A DNA stretch of 64,000 bases from Beta vulgaris subsp. vulgaris (Eukaryota > Streptophyta > Magnoliopsida > Caryophyllales > Amaranthaceae), in the NCBI RefSeq assembly GCF_026745355.1, contig NC_079204.1:54270532-54334531 (forward strand). The letters run 5' to 3'. Shown piece after piece: positions 35,201 through 45,400 of this stretch (the stretch's first letter is position 1; each line of letters starts with the position of its first letter). Under the pieces are notes generated by a model. It searched no databases and was not told the DNA's origin. It saw only the letters and a program-made list of their open reading frames with translations. The translations under genes were made by a program, and so were the position numbers.

Positions 35201-36368
35201 CCCTGTTCCAAATGAGTAGCATCTGGCGACAACAAACCTAATTCGTATAGAAATATATCAGCCTCTAAAACATTTAAAATAGGGGGAAAACAAGGACCAG
35301 AAACTCACCATTTCAAAGCCATAACTCCCATCAACTAGAAGCAAAGCCAAATCAGCAAATTTTGCACAATCAATCATGGCGTTTATTTCATTTGGACACT
35401 CCACAAATTGGAGACGCCTTTGTTTACCTGCAAAATAAAATATCTATTACTCCAGTTAAGCCCTCCATAGTCCTAACTCCTATCTTTCTGCATTATGCTA
35501 GACATAGTGATAGAGCCCTTGGACCAAATCCGACTAGACATACAGATAGAATTGTTGCACCAACCCATTATCTCAGTACACCAAGAGCCTCGGCAACCAT
35601 AAATATTTAAAACAATAGAAGCAATCCCCACAAACAAGAAGAAGGGAACTATGGAAGAAAGTCTTTCTAATGACATATGCTTCAATAAACTACTTACTAG
35701 CTCCAGTTTATTTCAGAACTATAAGCCCATAAATATATTAAAACGGAATTCAAGCAGAGTATCGATCGAACCTGAGACTATAGTAAGTGGACCTCGAACA
35801 TCAGGTAAATTATGCCTGGTGTAATGTTTTACAAGACACTTAATCAGCAAGGATTTTCCAACCTACAATACCACCAAAATAGAAAATTATGACAAAAACA
35901 CAAAACCATATCAACTATATCAACTTACAAATAACAAAATCCAAAATTTCAATCAAATTCACAACAATTTCACCTGTGGAGGGCCATGAACAACAACAAC
36001 AAACGGTGGCGGATCCCCGATAATACGATCCATCGTCGGAATATGAAGCTTACGCTGCTCTTTCTCCACTGTACGCGAATTTAATCGCTTAGCTTTCACA
36101 TTTGAACGGAAAGCAAAAGCCTGAAAAATTCCATATACAGTAACTAACTTAAATTCATACTAAAATTTAAAAACAATCAAACACCTTACATTAATAACAA
36201 GAAAATTGCAACAATCAATCAAATAATCAATCAATAAACCTTAGGGTTTTGATTTTTGTTCTTATTATCTGCATTATCGCCTCCTTTCTTCTTGTTCTTT
36301 TTCTTAGGGCCAGCTTGTCGAGTCCTGTGATTCTTATGAGACTGTTCTTCACCATTAGCACCCGCCAT
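23221..36368 (-). CDS. BMS1: Ribosome biogenesis protein BMS1 homologue (18 exons, 1188 aa)
   Basis: Minus-strand exons: 36368-36240, 36120-35974, 35862-35772, 35427-35309, 35050-34860, 34776-34566, 34437-34197, 34073-33682, 31682-31577, 29002-28800, 28603-28269, 27826-27730, 27643-27425, 27228-26989, 25313-25104, 24791-24522, 24390-24190, 23385-23221; total 3567 bases. BMS1 is the nucleolar GTPase that, with Rcl1, drives early 40S pre-rRNA processing in the SSU processome. The start is [14 protein letters not shown] followed by a Lys-rich stretch. P-loop GPPQVGKS is at residues 89-96 and LTHLDKF (G4-like) at ~183-189. A long acidic Asp/Glu/Ser region spans ~420-610, and the conserved C-terminal ribosome-biogenesis domain runs through [45 protein letters not shown] and [14 protein letters not shown] basic tail RREERR-type coiled segment ends the protein. 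Seventeen junctions split cleanly; all are GT-AG except the one between 28269 and 27826, which is AT-AC. Length is close to yeast and plant BMS1. Confidence 0.93.
27827..28268 (-). other. U12-type AT-AC intron in BMS1
   Basis: On the minus strand the exon ends GATTCTCA and the intron opens ATATCCTTTT (28268 downward), the exact U12 AT-AC donor consensus. At the 3' side, ACCTTAAC (close to the U12 branch consensus TCCTTAAC) lies about 11 bases before a terminal AC, and the exon resumes TTATAATGAATC at 27826. Joining there keeps the BMS1 frame ([14 protein letters not shown]). No GT donor near 28269 would do so. Reading through gives 49 extra codons to a later GT, which breaks the family alignment. 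Confidence 0.85.
29369..29736. mobile_element. MULE-like MITE (368 bp) inside BMS1 intron 9
   Basis: About 85 bases at each end are inverted repeats, including ACCTTTTA-AACAAAT, CAAAATACT and TTTGACCGTTTA on the left and their complements on the right. ATTTCAAAT (29360-29368) and ACATCAAAT (29737-29745) are an imperfect 9-bp flanking duplication. No coding sequence. Confidence 0.65.
30225..30291. promoter_or_regulatory. Three TGACGTCA palindromes within 67 bases
   Basis: TGACGTCA occurs at 30225-30232, 30259-30266 and 30284-30291, each in the context ATGACGTCATT and separated by A-runs. TGACGTCA is the CRE/C-box-type target of plant bZIP factors. Here it lies in BMS1 intron 9, next to no start site, so it may only be a tandem repeat. 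Confidence 0.4.
30310..31576. other. Remainder of BMS1 intron 9
   Basis: No gene recognised. Two overlapping open frames at 30589-31009 (both strands) have mixed composition but no family I know. The intron is unusually long (about 2.6 kb) because of the MITE at 29369 and this unassigned sequence. Confidence 0.4.
32608..32965. mobile_element. Candidate hAT-type MITE in BMS1 intron 8
   Basis: GAGAGCAACCGTATTGAAGGC at the left and GGCTTGCTCACCAATGTGGATG at the right are imperfect inverted repeats of the AGAGCATCC-CATTGG type seen at the ends of plant hAT MITEs. No clean 8-bp duplication seen. Confidence 0.35.
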
Positions 36369-36755
36369 TGAAGATAAAACCCTAATTCGAGCTTTTTTTT
36401 CTCTAGTAAGAGTGAAAATTAATTGGTATTTTTTAGCTTATAATGGTGCGAATTGGAGAGAGAAAATAGGTGTTCGAATAAATTACAATCTGTTTAACTT
36501 CGTAAAGATGAAATCTTTCTGAATTAATCTCTCGTATTTCTGGAATTTAGATTGTTTTATGGAGACGTTGAAAGCTGCTGCAGAGTGAAGGAGGCGGTTT
36601 ACGTTGAGCTCTTCGAATTTTCGGAAGGGATTTTTTTGTATTTTCATCGACTACCTAGTAGGGTGTTGATTTTTTTTTCGACCAAGGAGAAAAAAACCTA
36701 GACCAACTCTTACGCGGGTGCTTGAATCTTCTTGAGTTCTAAAATAGTTATCTAA
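36369..36755. promoter_or_regulatory. BMS1 5' flank
   Basis: The sequence immediately 5' of the BMS1 start (on the minus strand) is AAACCCTAATTC-like at 36375-36390 (AGATAAAACCCTAATTC on the plus strand). AAACCCTAA is the telo-box found upstream of plant ribosome-biogenesis and ribosomal-protein genes, though here it is in the opposite reading sense. No TATA box is obvious. Confidence 0.4.
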
Positions 36756-36944
36756 GAGTCTGTTCTCCCTAGCTTATTTTCAGTTGAATTCAATTCAGAT
36801 CAGATCAGTTCAGTTCAGTTCAGTTCAGCTCTTGACAATACTTTTACTCTCACATATCACTATTCATTTCAGTTCAATTCAGTTCAGTTCAATTCAATTC
36901 AGTTCAGTTTAGTTTAGTTGTTTTATGTCGAAGAGAACAGGCCC
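36756..36944. mobile_element. Tourist-like MITE (189 bp), TAA duplication, CAGTT repeats inside
   Basis: GAGTCTGTTCTCCC and GGAGAACAGGCCC-like ends (AGAGAACAGGCCC) are inverted repeats flanked by TAA at 36753-36755 and 36945-36947. The inside is CAGTT(C/T) pentamer repeats in two blocks. It lies about 390 bp upstream of the BMS1 start codon. Confidence 0.7.
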
Positions 36945-37253
36945 TAAGATAGAGTTTGAGCAAATAATAATTATACAATAAAAAATTAATGGTTCATATA
37001 TTGTCTTTCCAAAATCCCATGTATTTTTTGTTTTATCAAAATTCACCTATTTATTTTCCCTTTTCCACCAATATGAGCAATTGATTTAAAATGTATGGTT
37101 TAGATATCAATATAATTTGTAGAATTTTATTAAAATTTTAGAGGATTTGAACTCCTAACACACGAGCAAAGCTAAAGTGTCTTTAGGGGCAAGAAGGAAA
37201 AATTCAACATAGTATGGAGGAAATACGTAGGTAGGAGAATTATAATCCTGGCC

Positions 37254-37553
37254 CTTAGAATATCTCCATTATACTCCAATTGTTGTTGCTAGAGACTTGC
37301 TTGCAATTTTATAAAGTCCCAAGCTACTAACTTGACCATTGGAGACAAATTTAACAATTTGTTTGGGGAAAAATCTGTCAAAAGCGAACACAAGATTATT
37401 GAGAAAGTGAGTCTCATTAATGGCAAGTGGAAACCTTTTAAGGTTGTAGTTAACCATTTAGATACTAATTAGTTATAAATGAAAATGCGTGGAAATCATA
37501 TGTGGCATAGCAAGCTAATTTGGCAATTAGCTTGCTATTTGAGATGCTCTTAC
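37254..37553. mobile_element. Candidate MITE with a perfect 14-bp internal hairpin
   Basis: ATAGCAAGCTAATT (37507-37520) and AATTAGCTTGCTAT (37525-37538) form a perfect stem with loop TGGC. The outer right end TTTGAGATGCTCTTA and the left end CTTAGAATATCTCC are loose inverted repeats of the AAGAGCATCTC type. Boundaries are approximate. Confidence 0.45.
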
Positions 37554-38639
37554 TTGCTATGAAATCAGCAGTTTTATTGCCATCCAAACCAATATGACAG
37601 AAAATAACCTTCGAGAAGCCTGCAAGATTCTTGACTAACTATAGCTAACTCCTTCATTCTACTCTAAACTTATACGATATTCGATTTGTTTTAATTGGCC
37701 CTTTCCTTTATAGAAAATACACAGCCGAAAGGGGCTATTGTATGCCATGACCTCTTTTGCATATTTGTTTTAAAATGTTTAAGTGGCTATAAATGCAAAG
37801 GAAAATATTAGCTTAGTTGATAAACAATTAAAGATGTTATATGAAATAGTGTTAGTCCTGGTTTCGAAATTGTGCAAATAAGTTACTGAGAGGAGCAGAG
37901 ATAAACACTATGAGGATTGAGTTTCCTCGTGAGTGTTTTACATCATCTCTCCTAAAAGGCGTTTACTTCCTTTTTTTCTCAAACATGAAGATCCTCATTA
38001 CACTTTCTCTCCAATCATAAACATACCCCACCATAAAAGAAATCAAGATTTTTTTTACTTTAGGCCCACTACATTTGCTGAGTTGAAATTTAATAAAAGA
38101 ATCATATAACACGTTAATTTTTGGCACATTAGCCTAGTAATCCAAATCTCCATGTTTGGAGGATGTTCATCTAGTTCTCCCCCATCCTCAAAAGAACAGG
38201 ATCCTCAATCCTCATATATTTTCCCACATCCATGAGGAATTCCTCATAGTGTGCTACGAGGATGGCAATTCCGCATGGATGGTGGTGCTCTGTGTTCATA
38301 GAAGAAGAATCCTCCATCTTCATCTTTTTGAGGATCCTCAAGGATAATTCTCATGCACGAGGATCTCCTTATAGAGGATAAATAGTGCCATGATGGTATT
38401 GTTCCAAGTGTCCATCATCACACGTATAAATACTTTAACACGATGATATTTTTTTCCCCGTTGCTCCACATCAAAAGATAGTTGCATAAATAGGTGACGA
38501 ACAATAACAATCCTATCCCTAAGTAAAAACATAACATTGTAACAAACATAAACTGTAATAACAAATCTGGATTATAATAAGTTAATAACAAACCTAAATT
38601 ATAATGAGAATATGAATATCATATAAAGAATAGTTTTTG

Positions 38640-39590
38640 TGGATTTTCGAAAGATTGGTTGTTTTTTTTTTGGAAAGGGTAAGGGAATCAAGAAACATGA
38701 TTCCCTTGTTATTTGTTTTCTCAGTTTAATGATTCCCTTTACCTTCTCCTTACCCCCAAAGTCCTCTACTCTCACCCCCCCGGCCCCACCCCTAAGGTTT
38801 CACATTCCCTTTCTTTGACTCATCATTGACCACCTCCTTGAGGACCTTGACCACTCAACCACCACTTGACCAACCCACCCAACCACTAGCATCGCCACTC
38901 AACCATCACCTGACCACCCAACCGGCACCACCCGACCACCCAACTAGCACCACATGACCACCCAACCGACACTACATGACCACCCAATCGGCACCACCTG
39001 CCCACCTAACCATCGAGACTTGAACGGACCACCAACCACCATGTGAGTCCTCTACCCCAACACCCCAATCACGCCACTAACCACCGAGAATCGCCCACAC
39101 AACTACCAAAACCGCTCACTCAAGTAACCCAAACACCGAGAAACCGCCACCACCATCCACCATCCACCATCTAAACCACCCACGAACCCTATGGAAGAAC
39201 AAAGAGAAAACGGCAGATACGGAAAGGGAAGGGAAGAGAACGACACATCTGGAAGGGGAGGGGGACGACACGATGACACAGAGAAGTGGAGGTGGAGGAT
39301 TGACGGTGTAGCGAAAGGGGGGGTGGGAGATTGCACTGGCGAGTGCTGCGGGGAGGGACGACAACGCTGTGGGAAGGGGAGGGGGAGGCTGCAAGCTCGG
39401 CGGCTCACGGGGGTACTGAGCGTGGAGTTCCGGCGGGGCACAACAAACATGAGAAGGAGGATTGTGGTGGAAGGATGTCAAAAGAGGAAGAAATAAAAAT
39501 AACAAAATTCAACCAAATAACATTTTTAATCTAAGGATTTTGTTTTCCTTTCTCCCTATATCCCTTTCTTGATTCCATTCCCTTACCCTC
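38640..39590. mobile_element. MITE-like element with a C-rich minisatellite inside
   Basis: GGGTAAGGGAATCAAGAAA near 38680 is repeated in reverse complement near 39560-39600 (TTTCTTGATTCC...CCCTTACCC). The right end continues as the GTTTGGTTGCCATG type terminus (CAACCAAACGACCCC then TAA). Inside, 38820-39060 is a degenerate tandem array of CCACCCAACC-GCACCACCTGA. Both-strand open frames at 39103-39534 are low-complexity and overlap each other, so I do not call genes. Confidence 0.5.
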
Positions 39591-39645
39591 ATGGCAACCA
39601 AACGACCCCTAATTTAACTTTGGAAAAAATAAATCTCAATTTTAA

Positions 39646-40074
39646 TCTATACAAATATATTAAAAGGCATTTCAAGCAAATGAATGGTGCCTGCCACGTG
39701 GCACTCTCCAGCATATGTGCCACATATGTTTATGATCTCAACTAAAATTTTAACAATGTGTAGTTACTAGGAATATAACTCATGAACTTGAAATGATATG
39801 TGAGAGTTTAACTACCAGTCCACTATAATTTCAATATTTACCGTTTCAAAATAAAAATACTAAAGTCTTATAATTTCATTGAAATTGTTATTTTTATCTT
39901 CAATTTCTTAGAAGTTTTTTTTATTATTTAAAAAGCAACTTATCAAGCCCACCCAATTTTTCACTAGATGAAAAATATCGAAAAGATAATAAAATTAATT
40001 ATGAAAAATTTATAAAAAATAACATATTTGATAATTGTAACTGACCTGGGGCATCGCTCGGACCAAAATACTAG
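39646..40074 (+). mobile_element. Short non-autonomous Helitron (429 bp)
   Basis: Begins TCTATACAAATATATTAAAA after a host A and ends ATACTAG before a host T. A decayed hairpin CCTGGGGCATCGCTCGG lies 9-10 bases before the CTAG. A different 5' terminus from the 4440 copy, so another subfamily. Confidence 0.7.
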
Positions 40075-40130
40075 TTTAGTTGATAAAAAAAATTGATCAT
40101 GACCGTAAGATCGAGTCTCGTCTATGACTA

Positions 40131-42316
40131 TGTTCAGTTCACCTTATTTTTACTTATTTTCAGATCAGATAAAAAAAAATAAGTTCAGATCAAATCAGAA
40201 AAAAAAATTCAGATCAGATCATGCTTATATTTAAAAACTTATTATTACTATTAATACTATTATTTAATAGTACATTTGTTTAAAAGGATTATTATTGTTG
40301 CTGAGAAAATAGTTTGCTTTTTGTAATGTACTTATTAATTATTAATATTGGTAAGTATTATTAACGATTTTTTCGCCAAATGTCCCTAGGTTTTCACGAA
40401 ATTCACCGGGTACCCTCACACTTTTGAAAATACACGGGGTACCCCCTCAATTTTACGATAATACACCCAAATGCCCATAATGATTAACGATGTTAACCAC
40501 CGATAGTCATTAACCTTACTTATCTGATTTAAACCCTAATTAACCCTAACCCTAAACACTAACCCTAACCCCTAAACCTAACAAACCTGAACCCTCCCCC
40601 ACCCTCCCACCACATCAGCTCCCCCCCCACCTCGCAGCTCCCCCACCCCCGTCGACCCTCCACAATGCCCCACCTCGTGGAATCCCCCCACCCTCCCCCA
40701 CCCCGGTCGAATCTCCCCCTCCCCGCTAATTTTCGCTTATGGGTTGTTCATTTCCACAAAAAACACCCACCCCAGCAGCCCTAGAGTGACGAAGAACAAC
40801 AAAGATGAGAATACAGATAAACGTCGACGAGGGGAGGGAGTTGCGCAGCTGCGTGTGTTGAGAGGGTGGTGACTACGAGGGTGGGGGTTGCGGCTGTGAG
40901 CGTGGGGGCTTCGGGGTTGTGTGGGCTGCGAGAGGAGTGGGGAAATCGACGGGGGTGGGGGGGCTGTTGGGGGTGGGGAAGGGGGACTGCTGTGTTGGTG
41001 GGAAATGGGGAGGGTTGGTGGGCTGGTGGTTAGGGTTAGGGTTAGGGGTTAGGGTTAGAGTTAGAGGTAGGGGTTAAGATTAGGTGTTAATTAGTGTTTT
41101 AAACATAAAATTAGGATTAATGACTAACAGCGGTTAACACCGTTAGTCATTAAGGCATTTGGGTGTATTATTGTAAAACTGAGGGGTACCCCGTCTATTT
41201 TCAAAAGTCTGAGGGTACTCGGTGAATTTCGTGAAAACTCGGGGGCATTTGGTGAAAAAACCGTATTATCAATCCTGTTGTTATCATTATAAATGTCATT
41301 GTTATCATTATTTAAGTTATTATTATATAATAGAAAATTAAAAACCACGTGTTAAGAACATAAGTTGGCGCAAAATAAGAAATATATAAAATATGATAGC
41401 TAATATTCATGACAACGAAACTACTAAAAGTTCGGATTATAATTCAAAATAAGCTAAGTGCACTACAAATTATAAATTTAGATCCTGTATTGGCGGTATA
41501 CCTCTTCCTATTAAATTTCAAATCTCTGTAGCTACTTGAAGTTGCACCCTATCCATTTCTTTCTTGGGCAAGTCATTGAATATATCACAATTTGCTCTAC
41601 TTGGTGTAATGTTTACGGTCTTTGAAATTGGTATATCCAACTCATACAATCGAATGAAAATTTGGAGTGTGAATGCATAAATCATAATAGACAATTGATA
41701 CGGAACATCCATGTTCGGCATGTTTGACAATATTTTCCATCTCTTTTTAAGGATTTTAAAACATCTTTCAATTGTAGTATGCTGTATGCAGAGATGAATG
41801 ACGATAATTAAAGTATTCTAGCATGCCTTCTAGAGGGGTAACATAACATTATTATCGTAGCTATGAACAAGATACTTGAAGAAAATTAACCCTATTACTA
41901 CATTCATAACATTATTATCGTAAACAGAACTATCTTCATCAAGATATTATGAACACAATATCTTGCGGTAACATAAGCAAAAAATCTTGTAGTATGATTA
42001 TTATTATTAGTAGTAATTATTATTATTATTATGATTATTTTGTTGTTATAATAAATAATTATAATAATAATTATTATTATCAATAATAAAAGTTGTGATA
42101 GAAATAAAATGATAATAATAGTAACACTAGAAATAAGATCTTATAATATATTATATAATAATGAATTACAAAATAATAATATAATAATAATATATTTTAT
42201 ACAAGATAAGAACTTATAAATCAGATCTGATTAGATAAAATTAAATCGGAAAAAATAAGTTCAGATTAAATCGGAAAAAATAAGTTCAGATTAAATCGGA
42301 AAAAATAAGTTCAGAA
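40131..42316. mobile_element. Remnants of a Tourist-like repeat split by a MULE
   Basis: The left part from ACTATGTTCAGTTCACCTTA matches the left end of the 13591 MITE. At 42241-42316 three tandem copies of a 25-base unit TTAAATCGGAAAAAATAAG-TTCAGA form the opposite inner end. A true right terminus is not present. Much of 41280-42180 is ATT/AAT triplet-rich sequence with no gene. Confidence 0.4.
40365..41263. mobile_element. Foldback MULE, 899 bp, with telomere-like arms
   Basis: About 150-base ends are inverted repeats (CGATTTTTTCGCCAAATG against CGGTTTTTTCACCAAATG, then TTTTCACGAAATTCACCG in both). Flanks TATTATTAA (40356-40364) and TATTATCAA (41264-41272) are a 9-bp duplication with one mismatch. 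Just inside the arms are ACCCTAACCCTAA-type repeats (about 40535-40590) and their complement GGTTAGGGTTAGGG (about 41025-41085). The centre is G/C-rich low-complexity sequence. Confidence 0.75.
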
Positions 42317-42470
42317 TCATTGGCTCATTGCATTCAACATCGTGATAGGGGAACACTTGTTGCGTACCATGTTTGTCCACCTCAAAATCTGACACTCGCA
42401 ACGTAAACCATAGAAATACAGAGAGAAAGAGCGCGAAAAAGAGAAGAAATTGCAAGCATTAGCAATTAGC

Positions 42471-45400
42471 ATGGTGTTAGAAATTGTTGAACCAAATACT
42501 TGCATAAGAGGATGCTGTCACAGCAAAACCATCCCTCTTCATCTTCCCCCTTCTTCATTTTCTCTCTCCTCCCCGATTGCTCGAGGTATGATCTAACATA
42601 TCAATTTATTTTACTGCATCTTTTTTAATTTTGTAGAAAGTGTTTTTGTTGAGTTTGTAATTCTGGTTGTATTTCTTCAATTATTTGCAAAACGCAGGAA
42701 GTGAAAGTGTTGTGTATGAAGGAATTTTAGATGGGAAAAAAGTTGCAATTAAGAAGCCCATTTTGTCAACTTCTGAAGATATTGATAAATTTCACAAGCA
42801 ATTGCAGTTGTTGTGGTTAGTTTCAAATGGGAAATTTTATTTGTTTTGAGTTAATATTAGTAGTAATTTAGTTTTTAGTATTTGATTATTGCTTCAATAC
42901 TTATATGATTCATCTTTGAAATTTGTAAAGATTACATCTTTTAACTACCCAATTTGCCATTAGTCTTAATTATGCCTTATAGTTTTGCTAATTCTTTGGA
43001 GTTTGATCAAAGAATGTTTATGTATGCATTAATTCTGGGGTATTGATAAAGATTACTATGTTTGACTTTTGTGCTTACCTTTTTAGAATGTAGTAGTAGC
43101 ATCTAATTGCTGTCTTATTCTTTGTATTTTGATTGTGGATACTCTGGTATGAAGCAAATTGGATCACCCGGGACTCGCGAAGTTAATTGCAGCTCATGCA
43201 AAGCCACCTAATTATATGTTCTTTTTTGAATTCTATGAGTCTGGTACTCTTGCTCACAAGCTACATGTGGAGGAGTGGAGCCCAAGTATTGATCAGGCTC
43301 TTGCTATCACTATACAATTAGGTATGATTGTTTGCGCAACGATGTGATTTAGCATTGAATATTTGGTTGTTTATCAAATACTGTTCTTCTTTATCTCTCT
43401 TCATTGCTGTCAAACTTGTGCACTAGAATTCAAGGGATCTTTGCATTTTTGTTCGTGAGTGAATAGGTTGTAGCTTGTGATATGGCTGAAATGGCAGTTC
43501 GTTGTTCTACTGAAAGTGCATGATGTAATTTACAATAATTGATCTGATTGTTGCAAGAATGAATGATTTAATATGTGATATATTCTCCAAAAAGATTGTG
43601 TGCCTTAAACACTTGTAGCCATGTAGGATAGTTTTCTGAAAGTCAATAGGCAAAATGCTGGACTTTGGCTCTAATTTTGGATATTATTGTATCCGGAAAT
43701 TGAGGCTCTAGTCCGTCTTGCTAATATTATAAGCATTCAGATCATTTCCTTGAAAAAAAAATGTCCTGATCAGTGATCAGTACCTCAAACTGCTTTTGGC
43801 AATATCTGAACATTCGAATGAAGTTTCTCGTTAAGGATGGAAGTGCTTGGTGGGTGAAAAATTAGGGTTTAGACTTCAAAGACTCTGCTTTACATCTAGA
43901 GGATTCCCTGTTGCTTGTGTGAAAACTTTCCAAGATCCACCTTGTAGGATCCAAGTCGAGAGATGAATGTTTTTTCTACCATATATGCAATGGAGAGACA
44001 GTTTCCTATTTTGTATTGAAAAGCGCAGGCCAAAACAGGTGAGACTAAAAGGCATTGCTTGTATGTAAGTGCGGGTACATGCAATGAATTATGCAATGCA
44101 TTGATAAAAAGAGTTTCATATGCCAAAGCATCAGGAGTATCTATCATGATGCACGACTATGTAACGTGCAATTTTTACCTACAAAGGGTAAATTAGGAGT
44201 AGGAATTATCTGAAGTATATATAATCAAAATCGAACGATTTGCATTCCTGAAATCAGATTACAAAGATATGGACAATTGAATTAGAGGTGTATTCTGACT
44301 ATTAACTCAATCTACAGTCAAGGGGTAACCAATGATTGTATGTTCCGATGGTCATGTATTTTCTTTATAACTTCCTTCATTTGTGTTGATCGAGCTCTTG
44401 AACAAGTCCAGTTTATTTAATTTACTGGTCATAGTATTCATAGACACCTATGTGGTACAGTGACTTTCTTAAATCTCCAAGTTGGATACTGCTAGGATCC
44501 TTTGTACAGGCAATATTGGTATTTGTTAGTCAGAAGTATGTTAGTCCTTAGTTTATTTCAAAATGTCCTATAAGCTTTAGACATGTCAATACCATGACAT
44601 GTTGACTGTACTTTTAGTTACATTTATCGAGCAACTTTTGTTTTTATTTTTATCGAAGTGTAAATAAGGGCTATATATCATCTTTGTGGAAATAGTTTTA
44701 TCTTAATACACACATACACTCAGACAATTACCTTAATGCCTCTAAAGAGTCTTACTCTTAGTAGGTGTAAGGGGGTTAACCTTGGGATAACGGAAAGGTT
44801 GTTTCCAAGTGCTCCCTGATGTGATATGCTATGGCCCTGTGTTACCTCTCAATATATAAGAGGTATAGACTTATAGAGCATAGACAGCTTCATGATCCAT
44901 TTTAATTTAGTCCACCAAAGTCCAAAAGTCAAAGAAATAGTAATTTATTTTTACTCTATTGGAAATTAGGAATACACACACATGATGTATTGAGTAATCC
45001 ATTAATAATGCTATTTTTTATGTACAGCGGAGGCTCTGCAGTATCTACACAACCTTGGGATTGTACACAGGGATGTCAAATCTGCAAATATTCTTGTAAT
45101 TATCCACCATTTCAACATTATATTATATTTTGGTATCATTGTTTACTTAGACTTGAACCATGTAATTTGTTCACCAACTTCATAGTCATCTGAATGATCT
45201 TCATTCCTACTGTTGTGAATGTGATTTTAAAATAAAGCTAGGAGAAAATCTTTCTCCACGCCTAGCAGATTTTGGCCTGGCAGAGTATGGCAAAGATCTC
45301 AAAAAATCTTCTTTGTTGAACTGGAAATCATCTGGAAAGCCGACTGGAGGATTCCACAAGAAAAATATGGTTGGGACTCTTATTTATATGGCTCCTGAGA

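Noticed and set aside
39103..39534. Four overlapping frames on both strands
   Set aside because: Low-complexity G/C-rich MITE interior; open in several frames simultaneously.
40534..40590. Interstitial telomere as a chromosome-fusion scar
   Set aside because: The repeats are inside a bounded inverted-repeat element with a target duplication.
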